In this document: in pieces, positions 23,157 to 31,753 of the stretch
Position numbering within the stretch: the first letter of the stretch is position 1
Layout: every line of letters begins with the position of its first letter
Assembly (NCBI RefSeq): GCF_014852585.1
Contig: NZ_JACVBX010000001.1
Span: 620,001-684,000 of the forward strand
DNA: 64,000 nt
DNA from: Pseudomonas sp. PDM18
Lineage (GTDB): Bacteria; Pseudomonadota; Gammaproteobacteria; Pseudomonadales; Pseudomonadaceae
Direction of reading: 5' to 3'
Notes under the pieces: generated by a model
Database searches by the model: none
Told to the model about the DNA's origin: nothing
What the model saw: the letters and a program-made list of their open reading frames with translations, nothing else
Translations under genes and position numbers: made by a program

Positions 23157-24378
23157 GCCGAGGATAATAAAATGAAGGAGGCGAGTTTTCCACTAAAAAA
23201 TTTGAGGAAAGGTCGTTCACCATGGCTCTACCTTTTCTCGAAACCCGTCCCGAAGGCCCTATCCATCCCTCTTTAACTGCGTACAAAAGAGCAAGATCAA
23301 AGCACCTAAAAGGAATCCCACTATATTGGATCTGCTCATTTATAGTGCTATAGCCTTTAGACGAAATAGCAGTTATCAAAACAGCATACCTCTCAACTTG
23401 CCCAAGACTCTTGTACTTCCAACTTAAAACTATGCCTTCCAATCCTAGAGCTTGAAAGGCTTCCATGACACACAGATCTATGTTGTCATGAATACCCCAT
23501 AGAAACTCAGTAGATCGCTTGTAAAACAATGCATCCCAGTGATTTCGCTTTTGAGCACAGGACTTAACAAATATCGCCGGCAGGTTATTCGGCGCCGAGT
23601 GCTCAAATGCTATTAATGCAGCGGCATTCTTATAACCTAACGGCTCAGGAGAGAAGCCACCATAGCGGTTGCAGAGATCCAACATCTCAAAGGATCTTCC
23701 TCCATCGAAAGAATTATATATAGTCGGACATTCCATTCCCTTTACAACTACCGGCTTTGAAGAGTGTCTCTCCACCGCAGCTATGCCAACATCAGTACCA
23801 CTTACACATACCACATATATCTTAATTAACCTTAAAGAAACCCAGCTCCTAACTGATCTTACACGCCACAGAGACGATAGCATTGACGCTACCCTATCAC
23901 CGCTTCCAATAAAATCAGTTACAACAATTATCTTTCTAACTTTTCTAGCCCTTATTTCCTCTGCCGTAGGCTGAAACATGTAACTTTCAGGAAATTTCTC
24001 ACACTGCTTTGTCAACACCTGCGCAAGTATCCCTTCACTACCAATTTCTTGCTGCTTGTATTTTAATGACTGAACAGCCTGAGCTGCGGCGCCCCTTGCC
24101 CTGAGCGAATACTTTTTCTTTCCTTTGACCTTTACTCTCTCCTCTTTGTACATTGCAGGAGGCAATAACGCCTTAGTTTTCTGAAGTTCCCTTTCAACAT
24201 AAACAGCACAGGGAACACTTTTAAAACGGAGCTGATCCAACTTTAAATGCAAGTGGACCTTCAGATCCAAATGATCCACATAAATAATCTTATCGAAAAG
24301 CTCTTTTGCAAGCAGATAGTCATCAGGACGCTGATTGAATTGCTCTAACCAAAAGTCCACCTCAGGAAAAGCTCGCAT
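23137..24378 (-). CDS. Retron effector: PRTase-like domain with C-terminal winged helix
   Basis: 413 aa from the ATG at 24378, preceded by AGGGAG at good spacing. The central KIIVVTDFIGSGDRV is a phosphoribosyltransferase PRPP-loop (two acidic/small residues then GSGD). The last ~80 residues (SSKGYSTINEQIQ..SGIPFRCFDLALLYAVKEGWI..SGRVSRKGRAM) form a winged helix. Retrons classed as type III in published surveys pair their RT with a PRTase/winged-helix protein, so this is the likely toxic effector released when msDNA or RT is disturbed by an incoming phage. Only the ncRNA separates it from the RT. The precise reaction is unknown. Confidence 0.8.
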   Translation of the reverse strand: MRAFPEVDFWLEQFNQRPDDYLLAKELFDKIIYVDHLDLKVHLHLKLDQLRFKSVPCAVYVERELQKTKALLPPAMYKEERVKVKGKKKYSLRARGAAAQAVQSLKYKQQEIGSEGILAQVLTKQCEKFPESYMFQPTAEEIRARKVRKIIVVTDFIGSGDRVASMLSSLWRVRSVRSWVSLRLIKIYVVCVSGTDVGIAAVERHSSKPVVVKGMECPTIYNSFDGGRSFEMLDLCNRYGGFSPEPLGYKNAAALIAFEHSAPNNLPAIFVKSCAQKRNHWDALFYKRSTEFLWGIHDNIDLCVMEAFQALGLEGIVLSWKYKSLGQVERYAVLITAISSKGYSTINEQIQYSGIPFRCFDLALLYAVKEGWIGPSGRVSRKGRAMVNDLSSNFLVENSPPSFYYPRQLRAPF

Positions 24379-24704
24379 CAGCACTCCCTAAAAACACAGC
24401 ATCAATAAAAAAATATCTAATATCAACCCAAGCTTGCACTACCTAAAGCGAACGAATGACATAATCCACTAGCGAATTACAAAAAACAATATTCCTGCTA
24501 TTGAATAAATGGTATGTAGTGGCAGTGCATCCCCCTTATCCTCAGCACTATAAACTCCGAAGACGAGATGCAATGGGTCAGCCCAGGCATAGGCTTTTCT
24601 CATGCAGCGATTTCACATTGCCACCCTCCGAAATTAAACATCAATCGGTGCCGCTGGTGTAGGCCTTGTCTCAGTTTTGTTGAAAATGGCCGAATTTCTA
24701 CCAT

Positions 24705-24735
<31 letters not shown>

Positions 24736-24744
24736 GCCCTACCA

Positions 24745-24764
24745 AGGTGTCGAAAAAGTGTCGA
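24745..24764. repeat. Right copy of 20-nt direct repeat (att or integrase arm site)
   Basis: AGGTGTCGAAAAAGTGTCGA matches 9408-9427 with one difference. See the left copy for interpretation. Confidence 0.5.
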
Positions 24765-24879
24765 TATCGCAGTCCATCGCTATCCAAATCTGTCCAAGCA
24801 TTCTAGGCACACCTCAACTTCAAGCCCCGAAATATCGAGTGCTATCCATTGCTGCCTGCCTAAAATTTGCAGCTAGCTT

Positions 24880-24892
24880 TTTTACGCGCAAA
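24880..24892. repeat. Candidate attR core (13-nt direct repeat)
   Basis: Exact copy of 9328-9340 (TTTTACGCGCAAA), 48 bp before the DnaJ-like gene start. Confidence 0.45.
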
Positions 24893-24940
24893 GCGACGCG
24901 TACCCCAGCCCCTCTATCGGCCTACTGCTAATCTGACAGC

Positions 24941-25537
24941 ATGACGCCCGATCTCGAACCCTCCCTCGACCTGACGGACCAGCTCCTGCAGCTGCTGCAG
25001 GAAGCGGCTGAAGGAATCTCCGAATTCCAGCTGATCCAGCAATTGAAGGCACGGCATTCCACGCATGTGCCCAACCTGCCGCTGACCGACAAGCTGGTGC
25101 TGTTCCGCACCCACTTCCTGGTGTTCAACGCGCTGTATCGCCTGCGCGACCGGCTATGGGAAGAGAACGCCGCTCATCTGGAGATCGGCCCGTTGCAGAT
25201 CCGTCTCTCTCCTTATGTAAGCGGCGCGCAGGCGCTCGGCGAACAGGATGCCCTGCGCGCCTATTACCTAAACGAGAAGCACCTGAAGGAAACCACCGAG
25301 CGCGACGTGGAGAAGCTGCTGAAAAGCTTCTGGACGCGCATGCAGGGCAACGAGGAAAAGGCTGCGGCGCTGGCCCTGTTCGAGCTGGAAGACGGCCCGG
25401 TGGACTACGCGCTGATCAAGCTGCGCTACCGCCAGTTGGTCAGCCAGCACCACCCCGATCGGGGCGGCAGCACCACTCGATTGCAGTCGATCAACAAGGC
25501 CATGGAAATTCTGGAGCGCTATTACAGCCGCCCCTGA
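24941..25537 (+). CDS. DnaJ-related protein with C-terminal J domain
   Basis: A 198-aa protein. Residues 1-150 form the DNAJ-related N-terminal domain (PF12339-like: LLQLLQEAAEGISEFQLIQQLK), and the C-terminal ~55 residues are a J domain with the essential HPD in SQHHPDRGGS, here at the extreme C terminus as usual for this family. It should stimulate the ATPase of DnaK for an unknown client. It flanks the prophage and its promoter is close to the right attachment repeat. Confidence 0.92.
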   Translation: MTPDLEPSLDLTDQLLQLLQEAAEGISEFQLIQQLKARHSTHVPNLPLTDKLVLFRTHFLVFNALYRLRDRLWEENAAHLEIGPLQIRLSPYVSGAQALGEQDALRAYYLNEKHLKETTERDVEKLLKSFWTRMQGNEEKAAALALFELEDGPVDYALIKLRYRQLVSQHHPDRGGSTTRLQSINKAMEILERYYSRP

Positions 25538-25697
25538 AACTTCCATTTGCTCTAACCCCGCGGACGACGTGGCCTGCAGCCATTCCTATACTGCGACTTA
25601 AGGTCGCATAGGTCGGCCGGGCACCGGATGACGCTGGCTACGCGCATTCGGCGCCTCGCTGGGGGGCGACCTTCTATAAGAAGAGGAGAATGCTGAC

Positions 25698-26294
25698 ATG
25701 ATCCATCATGTGTGGGGGCTCTTCACCCATCCCGATCAGGAGTGGCAGGAAATCCGTGGCGAGGAAGAATCCATCAGCCACATGTACCTGACCCACGTCC
25801 TGATCCTCGCTGCCATCCCCGTCATTTCCGCCTACATCGGCACCACGCAGGTGGGCTGGGTATTGGGAAGCGCGGGACCGGTCAAGCTGACGGCCGCCAG
25901 TGCGATCCAGCTGACCATCATGACCTACATCGCAATGCTCGCCGGCGTCGCCATCATGGGCGCTTTCATTCACTGGATGGCCCGCACCTACGACGCGTCG
26001 CCATCGCTGACCCAATGCATAGTATTCGCCGCGTACACCGCTACTCCGCTGTTCATCGGCGGCCTGGCGGCGCTCTACCCGCACCTGTGGCTGGGCATGA
26101 TCATCGGCACCGCCGCGATCTGCTACACCGTCTACCTGCTCTACGTCGGCATCCCGACCTTCATGAACATTCACAAGGATGAAGGGTTCCTGTTCTCCAG
26201 CTCGGTGCTGGCGGTAGGACTGGTGGTGCTGGTGGCGATGATGGCGCTGTCGGTCATCCTCTGGGGCAGCGGCGTCGGCCCGGAATACACCTGA
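25698..26294 (+). CDS. Yip1-domain inner membrane protein
   Basis: A 198-aa protein with five hydrophobic helices in the Yip1 (PF04893) arrangement; the N terminus HVWGLFTHPDQEWQEIRGEEES is typical of the proteobacterial family. No enzymatic role is known; such proteins may affect membrane organisation. Its ribosome site is AAGAGGAG about eight bases upstream and it is monocistronic, ending at a strong terminator. Confidence 0.88.
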   Translation: MIHHVWGLFTHPDQEWQEIRGEEESISHMYLTHVLILAAIPVISAYIGTTQVGWVLGSAGPVKLTAASAIQLTIMTYIAMLAGVAIMGAFIHWMARTYDASPSLTQCIVFAAYTATPLFIGGLAALYPHLWLGMIIGTAAICYTVYLLYVGIPTFMNIHKDEGFLFSSSVLAVGLVVLVAMMALSVILWGSGVGPEYT

Positions 26295-26310
26295 TTGCAC
26301 GACATGAACG

Positions 26311-26340
26311 GAAAACCGGGCCTTAGCGGCCCGGTTTTGT
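26311..26340 (+). terminator. Intrinsic terminator after the Yip1 gene
   Basis: A stem ACCGGGCC/GGCCCGGT with a TTAGC loop, A tract before and TTTTGTTTT after. Confidence 0.9.
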
Positions 26341-26464
26341 TTTGCGTGCTTGCCCGAAACTCGCCCGCCTTGCCTGAACCTGCGCCCCCGGACGAGTGGC
26401 CGCGAGAAATCCTCCACCCGCGCTCCGACTGCGGCATAATCTGCCCCCGTCGGAGAACCACTGT

Positions 26465-26962
26465 ATGCCTGAACAGCTCAACGCTCGCGTCGAAGCCTGC
26501 TACCAGCAGGCCGAAGCCTTCTTCCAGCGGCGCTTTCCCCGCCCGGAGGTGAGCTTCCGGCTACGCGGCCAGAAGGCCGGCGTCGCCCACCTGGATGAAA
26601 ACCTGCTGCGCTTCAACCCGCAGCTGTACCGGGAAAACCACGAACACTTCCTGCAGCAGACCGTGGCCCATGAAGTGGCCCACCTGATCGCCCACCAGAT
26701 GTTCGGCCCGCGCATTCGCCCGCATGGCGAGGAGTGGCAACTGATCATGCGTGGCATCTACGGCCTGCCGCCCGATCGCTGCCATACCTACGAGATCAAG
26801 CGCCGCCGCTCCACCCGCTACCTGTATCGCTGCCACTGCGGCGAAGGCAATGAATTCCCCTTCTCCGCCCAACGCCACAACCTGGTCGCCCAGGGCCGCC
26901 GCTACTACTGCCGGCGTTGCCGCGCGACGCTGATCTTCACCGGCGAAACCCGCCGCGAGTGA
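26465..26962 (+). CDS. sprT: SprT-family zinc metalloprotein
   Basis: The start MPEQLNARVEACYQQ (165 aa) is 23 codons into the open frame and matches the usual family start. The zinc protease motif HEVAHLIAHQ is present with the third ligand in RPHGEEW, then a C-terminal zinc ribbon (CHCGEG...CRRCRA). SprT proteins resemble the DNA-protein cross-link protease SPRTN, though the bacterial role is not settled. It is convergent with the CoA-transferase gene, only six bases apart. Confidence 0.92.
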   Translation: MPEQLNARVEACYQQAEAFFQRRFPRPEVSFRLRGQKAGVAHLDENLLRFNPQLYRENHEHFLQQTVAHEVAHLIAHQMFGPRIRPHGEEWQLIMRGIYGLPPDRCHTYEIKRRRSTRYLYRCHCGEGNEFPFSAQRHNLVAQGRRYYCRRCRATLIFTGETRRE

Positions 26963-26968
26963 TGCGAC

Positions 26969-28150
26969 TCAGGCGATGACCTTCGCCGCCTTGAGTGCTG
27001 CGACCTGCTCGTCGGTGTAACCCAGCTCCGCCATCACCTCCGCAGTGTGCGCGCCCAGCGCAGCGCCTATGTGACGTGGCTCGGGCAAGCCGGCGGAGAA
27101 GCGAATCGGGCAGGCCACCTGCCGCTGCTCACCGCCCTTGCCATTGGGCACCTGGGTGACTACGCCACGCTCGCGCAGTTGCGGATGCTCCACCGCCTCG
27201 GCCAGTGACAGCATCGGCTCGACGCAGGCGTCCAGTGCGGCGAAGCGCTCCTGCCACTGGACGAAATCCTGCTTCTCGAACTCGATGGCGATCTCGCGCT
27301 TGAGCGCCTGCTGGTCTTCCGGCTTGGGCGACAGCCCGCGCGCGGCCAGTTCCGGGCGGCCGATGGCAGCACAGAACTGTTGCATGAACTGCGGCTCCAG
27401 ACTGCCCACCGAGAACCAGCGGCCATCGCGGGTGCGGTAATAGTCGTAGAAACTGCCACCGTTGAGTGCGAGGCCTTCCATCTCCGGCTCCACGCCCGCC
27501 GCGAGATAGCCCGCGCCAGCCATGCCGTGCAGGCTGAAGGCGCAGTCGGTCATGCTCACATCGACCTGCTGCCCCTCCCCCGTCTGCTGCCGATGGATCA
27601 CCGCTGCCAGCAGGCCCATCACGCCATGCAGCGATCCGCCGCCGATGTCCGCCAGTTGCACGCCCAGCGGCAGCGGGCCGCTCTCGCGACGACCGGTGTA
27701 GCTGGCAATGCCAGCCAGTGCCAGGTAGTTGATGTCATGCCCCGCGCGGTCACGGAAGGGACCGGTCTGGCCGTAGCCGGTGATCGACACGTAGATCAGC
27801 TTCGGGTTGATCGCCTTGAGCGCCTCGTAGCCCACGCCCAGCTTGTCCATCACGCCGGGGCGGAACTGCTCCAGTACGATGTCGTATTCCTGCACCAGTT
27901 GCTTCACCACCTCCACTGCCTCGGCCTGCTTCAGGTCCAGCGCGATGCAGCGCTTGTTGCGATTGAGGTAGGCGTGACTGGCGGAGGTGCCATCCACGTG
28001 CGGCGGCAGCACGCGCACCAGGTCCATGCGCGTCGGGGATTCCACGCGCAGCACCTGGGCGCCCATGTCGGCCAGCAGCAGCGAGGCGAACGGCCCCGGC
28101 AGCAAGGTGGAAAAATCGAGGATCTTCAGTGAGGCGAGCGGGCCGTTCAT
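26969..28150 (-). CDS. CaiB/BaiF family CoA-transferase
   Basis: From MNGPLASLKILDFSTLLPGP the product is 393 aa. The family fold of interlocked dimers shows in the N-terminal DFSTLLPGPFASLLLADMGAQVLRVE, and the catalytic Asp lies in AGHDINYLALAG. The closest named relatives are alpha-methylacyl-CoA racemases and class III CoA transferases; these two reactions cannot be separated by motif alone. It lies 42 bp downstream of an acyl-CoA dehydrogenase gene on the same strand, suggesting joint degradation of a branched or unusual acyl chain. Confidence 0.9.
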   Translation of the reverse strand: MNGPLASLKILDFSTLLPGPFASLLLADMGAQVLRVESPTRMDLVRVLPPHVDGTSASHAYLNRNKRCIALDLKQAEAVEVVKQLVQEYDIVLEQFRPGVMDKLGVGYEALKAINPKLIYVSITGYGQTGPFRDRAGHDINYLALAGIASYTGRRESGPLPLGVQLADIGGGSLHGVMGLLAAVIHRQQTGEGQQVDVSMTDCAFSLHGMAGAGYLAAGVEPEMEGLALNGGSFYDYYRTRDGRWFSVGSLEPQFMQQFCAAIGRPELAARGLSPKPEDQQALKREIAIEFEKQDFVQWQERFAALDACVEPMLSLAEAVEHPQLRERGVVTQVPNGKGGEQRQVACPIRFSAGLPEPRHIGAALGAHTAEVMAELGYTDEQVAALKAAKVIA

Positions 28151-28192
28151 GGGCACTCCTGTTTCGCTCAATCGATGCGTGGGCGCCGCGCC

Positions 28193-29332
28193 TCAGAGCT
28201 TCATGCCGCGGCTGATGATCTCTTTCATGATCTCCGACGTACCAGCGAAGATGCGCTGGATGCGCGCGTTCGCGTACATCTTGCAGATCGGATACTCCCA
28301 CATGTAACCCCAGCCGCCGTGCAGTTGCACGCCTTCGTCGACCACCTTGCACAGCAGCTCGGTGGTGAACAGCTTGGCCTCGGCAGCCACTTCGGGGGTG
28401 AGTTTCTTCTGGTTGTGGTCCATCACGCAGCGGTCGGTGAAAACCTGCGCCACGTCGATCTGCGTGCGCATCTCGGCGAGCTTGAAGCGGGTGTTCTGGA
28501 AGTGCGCCACCGGGCGGTCGAAGGCCTTGCGCTCCTTCACGTAGTCGACGGTCGCGTTCAGTGCCGCCTCCGCGCCGGCCACCGCGCCGCAGGCGTTGGT
28601 CAGTCGCTCCTGAGCCAGCATGTTCATCAGGTAGAAGAAGCCGCCCTTGGCGTCGCCCAGCAGGTTTTCCTTCGGCACTTTCACGTTGTTGAAGAACAAC
28701 TCGGCGGTATCCTGGCTCTTCATGCCCAGCTTCTTCAGGTTGCGCCCGCGCTCGAAGCCTTCCATGCCTCGTTCAACCACGAACAAGCCCATGGCGTGCT
28801 TGTTCACCGGGTCGGTCTTGGCCGCGACTATCACCAAGTCCGCCAACAGGCCGTTGGAGATGAACACCTTGGAACCGTTGAGGACAAAGTGGTCGCCCTT
28901 GTCCACCGCCGTGGTGCGCATGCCGGCCAGGTCGGAGCCGGCCGACGGCTCGGTCATCGCTACCGCCAGGATGCTTTCCCCACGGATGATGCCCGGCAGC
29001 CAGCGGGCTTTCTGCTCGGCGTTGCCGTATTCGGCGATGTAGGGGCCGCACAGCGCCGAGTGCAGCGGGATCATGAAACCCGGCTCGTTGATGGCGGCCA
29101 ATTCCTCACACATGATCTGTTCGTAGCGGAAATCCTTCAGCGCGGTACCGCCGTACTCCTCTTCCGCCCAGGGCAGCAGGAAGCCCATTTCCCCCGCCTT
29201 GCGCCAGACGCTGCGGTCGACCACGCCGGCTTCTTCCCATTCCTCCTGGTGAGGCACCACTTCCCTGTCGAGGAAGGTACGGAACGCATCGCGGAACAGG
29301 TTGTGCTCGGTCTCGAAGTGATTGCGCAGCAT
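28193..29332 (-). CDS. Acyl-CoA dehydrogenase
   Basis: The start MLRNHFETEHNLFRDAFRTF gives 379 aa, the normal family length; the 59 codons upstream are not expected to be coding. FAD-binding motif AMTEPSAGSDLAGM is near residue 125, and the C-terminal signature QLHGGWGYMWEYP..YANARIQRIFAGTSEIMKEII is present, with the catalytic Glu in the YMWEYP region typical of long/medium-chain enzymes. It makes the trans-2-enoyl-CoA with transfer of electrons to ETF. It forms a two-gene unit with the CoA-transferase. Confidence 0.93.
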   Translation of the reverse strand: MLRNHFETEHNLFRDAFRTFLDREVVPHQEEWEEAGVVDRSVWRKAGEMGFLLPWAEEEYGGTALKDFRYEQIMCEELAAINEPGFMIPLHSALCGPYIAEYGNAEQKARWLPGIIRGESILAVAMTEPSAGSDLAGMRTTAVDKGDHFVLNGSKVFISNGLLADLVIVAAKTDPVNKHAMGLFVVERGMEGFERGRNLKKLGMKSQDTAELFFNNVKVPKENLLGDAKGGFFYLMNMLAQERLTNACGAVAGAEAALNATVDYVKERKAFDRPVAHFQNTRFKLAEMRTQIDVAQVFTDRCVMDHNQKKLTPEVAAEAKLFTTELLCKVVDEGVQLHGGWGYMWEYPICKMYANARIQRIFAGTSEIMKEIISRGMKL

Positions 29333-29477
29333 GGTCGACTCCCAGTGGGTTGAGTGCCCGCAGGGTAGGTGCTGGCTGCGCGCGGCCTCAATGACGCGAG
29401 CGCTCAGGGTCGATTGACGCAATCGCCCAGCAAATGCGAGTGTGAAACTTCCCAAAGCTGCACCGGAGAGCGCCCGC

Positions 29478-29942
29478 ATGCAGATTCGCCCTTTCCAGGC
29501 GGATGACATCCCACCGTACGAAAGCTGGTTCGACGATCCACTACTCGACGCGCAACTGGGCCCGATGGACCGCTACTGGCTGGAACAGGTGCTGAACGAT
29601 GCGGACAAGGCCCAGTACAGCATTCTGCGCGGTGGCCAGCTGGTGGCGGTGGTTGGAGTTTGCCTGCCCACTCCGGCGCGTCCGTATTACTTCGTGACCG
29701 ATCTCGCCGTGCGCCCGCAGTTACGCGGCTCGGGGATTGGGCGCGCAGTCATGGCGCTGGTGATGGGCCGACCGGAACTGCAGAGCAACCCCTTGTGGCG
29801 GGCTAGCGTGAGACCGGACAACCTGGCGGCACTGGCTTTCCTTATCAAGCTGGGCTGGACACGGCTGGAAATGGGCAACCCGTTCGACGAACTGCTCGAG
29901 TTCGAATTTCGCCGACGGCCGGCGGGGCCCTTACTCCGCTGA
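29478..29942 (+). CDS. GNAT family N-acetyltransferase
   Basis: From MQIRPFQADDIPPYESW the product is 154 aa with the acetyl-CoA pyrophosphate loop in LAVRPQLRGSGIGRAVMALV and a conserved DNLAALAFLIKLGW helix near the C terminus. The substrate is unknown. It is divergent from the acyl-CoA dehydrogenase with ~145 bp between. Confidence 0.88.
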   Translation: MQIRPFQADDIPPYESWFDDPLLDAQLGPMDRYWLEQVLNDADKAQYSILRGGQLVAVVGVCLPTPARPYYFVTDLAVRPQLRGSGIGRAVMALVMGRPELQSNPLWRASVRPDNLAALAFLIKLGWTRLEMGNPFDELLEFEFRRRPAGPLLR

Positions 29943-29954
29943 TCCAGCAGGGGC

Positions 29955-30034
29955 ATAGGAGCGCACTTTGTCAGCGATAGCTCACCGCCTACGCCGGGCA
30001 CACCGATCGCGGATGAATCCGCTCCTACGCGAGC
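29955..30034. repeat. Pseudomonas REP-like inverted repeat
   Basis: ATAGGAGCG at 29955 and GGATGAATCCGCTCCTACGCGAG near 30012-30034 form the inverted 'gtaggagcg ... cgctcctac' pattern common in intergenic REP elements of Pseudomonas. It lies between the GNAT gene and the porin terminator. Confidence 0.7.
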
Positions 30035-30075
30035 GTGAGCTTCCGTGTTCGTAGGAAGGTAATTTTCCGACTCCA

Positions 30076-30101
30076 TAAAAAAACCCCGCCGAAGCGGGGT
30101 T
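30076..30101 (-). terminator. Intrinsic terminator of the porin gene
   Basis: AACCCCGC/GCGGGGTT with a tetraloop, followed on the minus strand by a run of T. It is 34 bp beyond the porin stop. Confidence 0.92.
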
Positions 30102-30135
30102 CACACAAAGGAGTCGAACGGTAGCGATGTAGTTC

Positions 30136-31452
30136 TTAGAACACGTACTGCAGACGGGTCACGACACCGTTGCCGTCGTCGTCGCCGTTGGCGTTGCGGA
30201 TGCCGTCGGTGCTGACGTGAACGTAGTCCAGGGAGACCTTCACGGCTTCGTTGGCGTACCAGTTCACACCGATGGTGTTGGTGCTGGCCTTGGTATCGCC
30301 CACGTCGCGGGTGGCGGTAGCCACGACCACGTTCGGGTCATCGACCTTGATGTGGTCGTAACGATAGAAGACTTCCCAGGCACCGATTTCCTTGTTGGAC
30401 GGCTTGATGGTGTCGAACTTGGCGCCATCGAGCTTGTACACGCGGGATTCACCGGTGATGGTGTAGGCCAGTTGGCCGTAGTAACCGTCAGCCTTGATGT
30501 CTTCGTAAGCGTCGGCATCAGCCTTCAGCTTGCGCTTCAGGTATTCGGCCTGAGCGGAGAACGGGCCGATGGCGTAGGCGAATTCAGCACCCCAGGTGGA
30601 GTCATCCTTGTAGGAACCGGCCGGGCTCAGGGTGGCGCCGCCGAAGGTAGCACGGTTGCCGTTGTCGCCAGCGTCGTTACCGCCGTTGGTGGCGATACCA
30701 CGCATGCCCAGACGCGGACGGATGCGGGAGTCGAAGGCGGTGTCATCCAGGTCACGGTAGGCGTAGTCCACGCCAACGTGCAGGACGTTGCCGTCGGTGT
30801 TCAGCGGAGCGAACACGCCGCGGAAGTTGAACTGCTTGACGCTGTCACCGTCGGTGTCGTCGGCGTCCTTGGCGAACACGCCGGCGTCCAGGTAAGCCAT
30901 GTTGGCGACCACGCCGCCAACCTGGGCACCCATGCCGTCCTGGTGAGTGTTGATCCAGTCAGCCAGTTCGTAGGCGGAGGTACGCTCGGTAGCGGTGACC
31001 CACTTGGAGCTGGTGGCTTTTTCCAGGCCGAAGTCCGGGTCGAAGCGGCCGAACTTCAGGGTCACCGGAGCGAAGCCGATGTAGCTGAAGGAAGCTTCGT
31101 CGAAGTAACCGTTGTCAGCGTTACCGGAGTTGTGGGACATGTCGTAGTTGATCTGGTATTTCCAGTCTCTGTAGACAGTGCCGCCCAGTTCCAGGTAGGC
31201 GCGGCGGAAGTAGGCGCCGTCACCGTTGTTGCCGTTCTTGGTGTAGAAACCATCGAAGCGGCTGTAATCCGCTTGCAGACGGCCACCAAGCTTGAAGCTG
31301 AATTCCTTGTCGGTGGTGCCGACTTCAAGACCGCCTTTGGTCTTGATCACGATATCGGCGCCATCGGTGGTGACTGTGCCTGCGAAAGCCTGGGCGGAAA
31401 CGGCCAGTGCCAGGGCAGTGGCGGCGTAACCGGCGAAGTGCTTACGGATCAT
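30136..31452 (-). CDS. Phosphate/pyrophosphate-type porin of the OprO/OprP family
   Basis: A 438-aa outer-membrane beta-barrel with signal peptide ending AQAFA, OprP-like N-terminal region ([27 protein letters not shown]), conserved [26 protein letters not shown], and C-terminal Phe (TRLQYVF) for BAM recognition. OprP and OprO form anion-selective trimers for phosphate and polyphosphate. I found no clear Pho box (two CTGTCAT-like half-sites) in the ~300 bp upstream, so phosphate control is not shown; the gene could be a constitutive member of the family. Confidence 0.9.
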   Translation of the reverse strand: MIRKHFAGYAATALALAVSAQAFAGTVTTDGADIVIKTKGGLEVGTTDKEFSFKLGGRLQADYSRFDGFYTKNGNNGDGAYFRRAYLELGGTVYRDWKYQINYDMSHNSGNADNGYFDEASFSYIGFAPVTLKFGRFDPDFGLEKATSSKWVTATERTSAYELADWINTHQDGMGAQVGGVVANMAYLDAGVFAKDADDTDGDSVKQFNFRGVFAPLNTDGNVLHVGVDYAYRDLDDTAFDSRIRPRLGMRGIATNGGNDAGDNGNRATFGGATLSPAGSYKDDSTWGAEFAYAIGPFSAQAEYLKRKLKADADAYEDIKADGYYGQLAYTITGESRVYKLDGAKFDTIKPSNKEIGAWEVFYRYDHIKVDDPNVVVATATRDVGDTKASTNTIGVNWYANEAVKVSLDYVHVSTDGIRNANGDDDGNGVVTRLQYVF

Positions 31453-31753
31453 CGAAGATTCCCCTTAATGGTATTTGCGTTGAACACGCCGAGTGCCTGG
31501 CTGCTGCGCGCCCCCCAAGGACTCGCACAGGCCGTTCTGGCGGCCCCCGTTTGTGTTGCTGGGAATCTTGGCGAGGGGTTATTTCAGATCAGTTGCTCGT
31601 AGATAAAACTTTTATTACAAAGGAACTTTTGATTCCCTTATGGCATAACCGTCCTAGGCCATGTCCCACTAGGCTTGCAGGCAGTTTCTGACGTCCGCTT
31701 TGCCGGTATGCTGTCACCCTCCCCTGGAAGACCTTCCCCGCTCAGGCTTTCCC
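31453..31753. other. Divergent promoter region of porin and DedA-rhodanese genes
   Basis: Some 300 bp without a gene. An AT-rich block at 31600-31650 (GATAAAACTTTTATTACAAAGG) probably holds the porin promoter. A single CTGTCAC at 31709 is not enough for a Pho box. Confidence 0.5.

Noticed and set aside
30136..31602. A long plus-strand ORF (30217-31602) opposite the porin gene
   Set aside because: It is a shadow of the GC-rich porin coding sequence: Val/Gly repetitive translation, no domain, and the minus-strand product is a clear OprO/OprP porin with signal peptide.
31600..31750. Pho box upstream of the OprO/OprP-like porin
   Set aside because: Only one CTGTCAC-like half-site was found; a Pho box needs two in tandem at the right distance.
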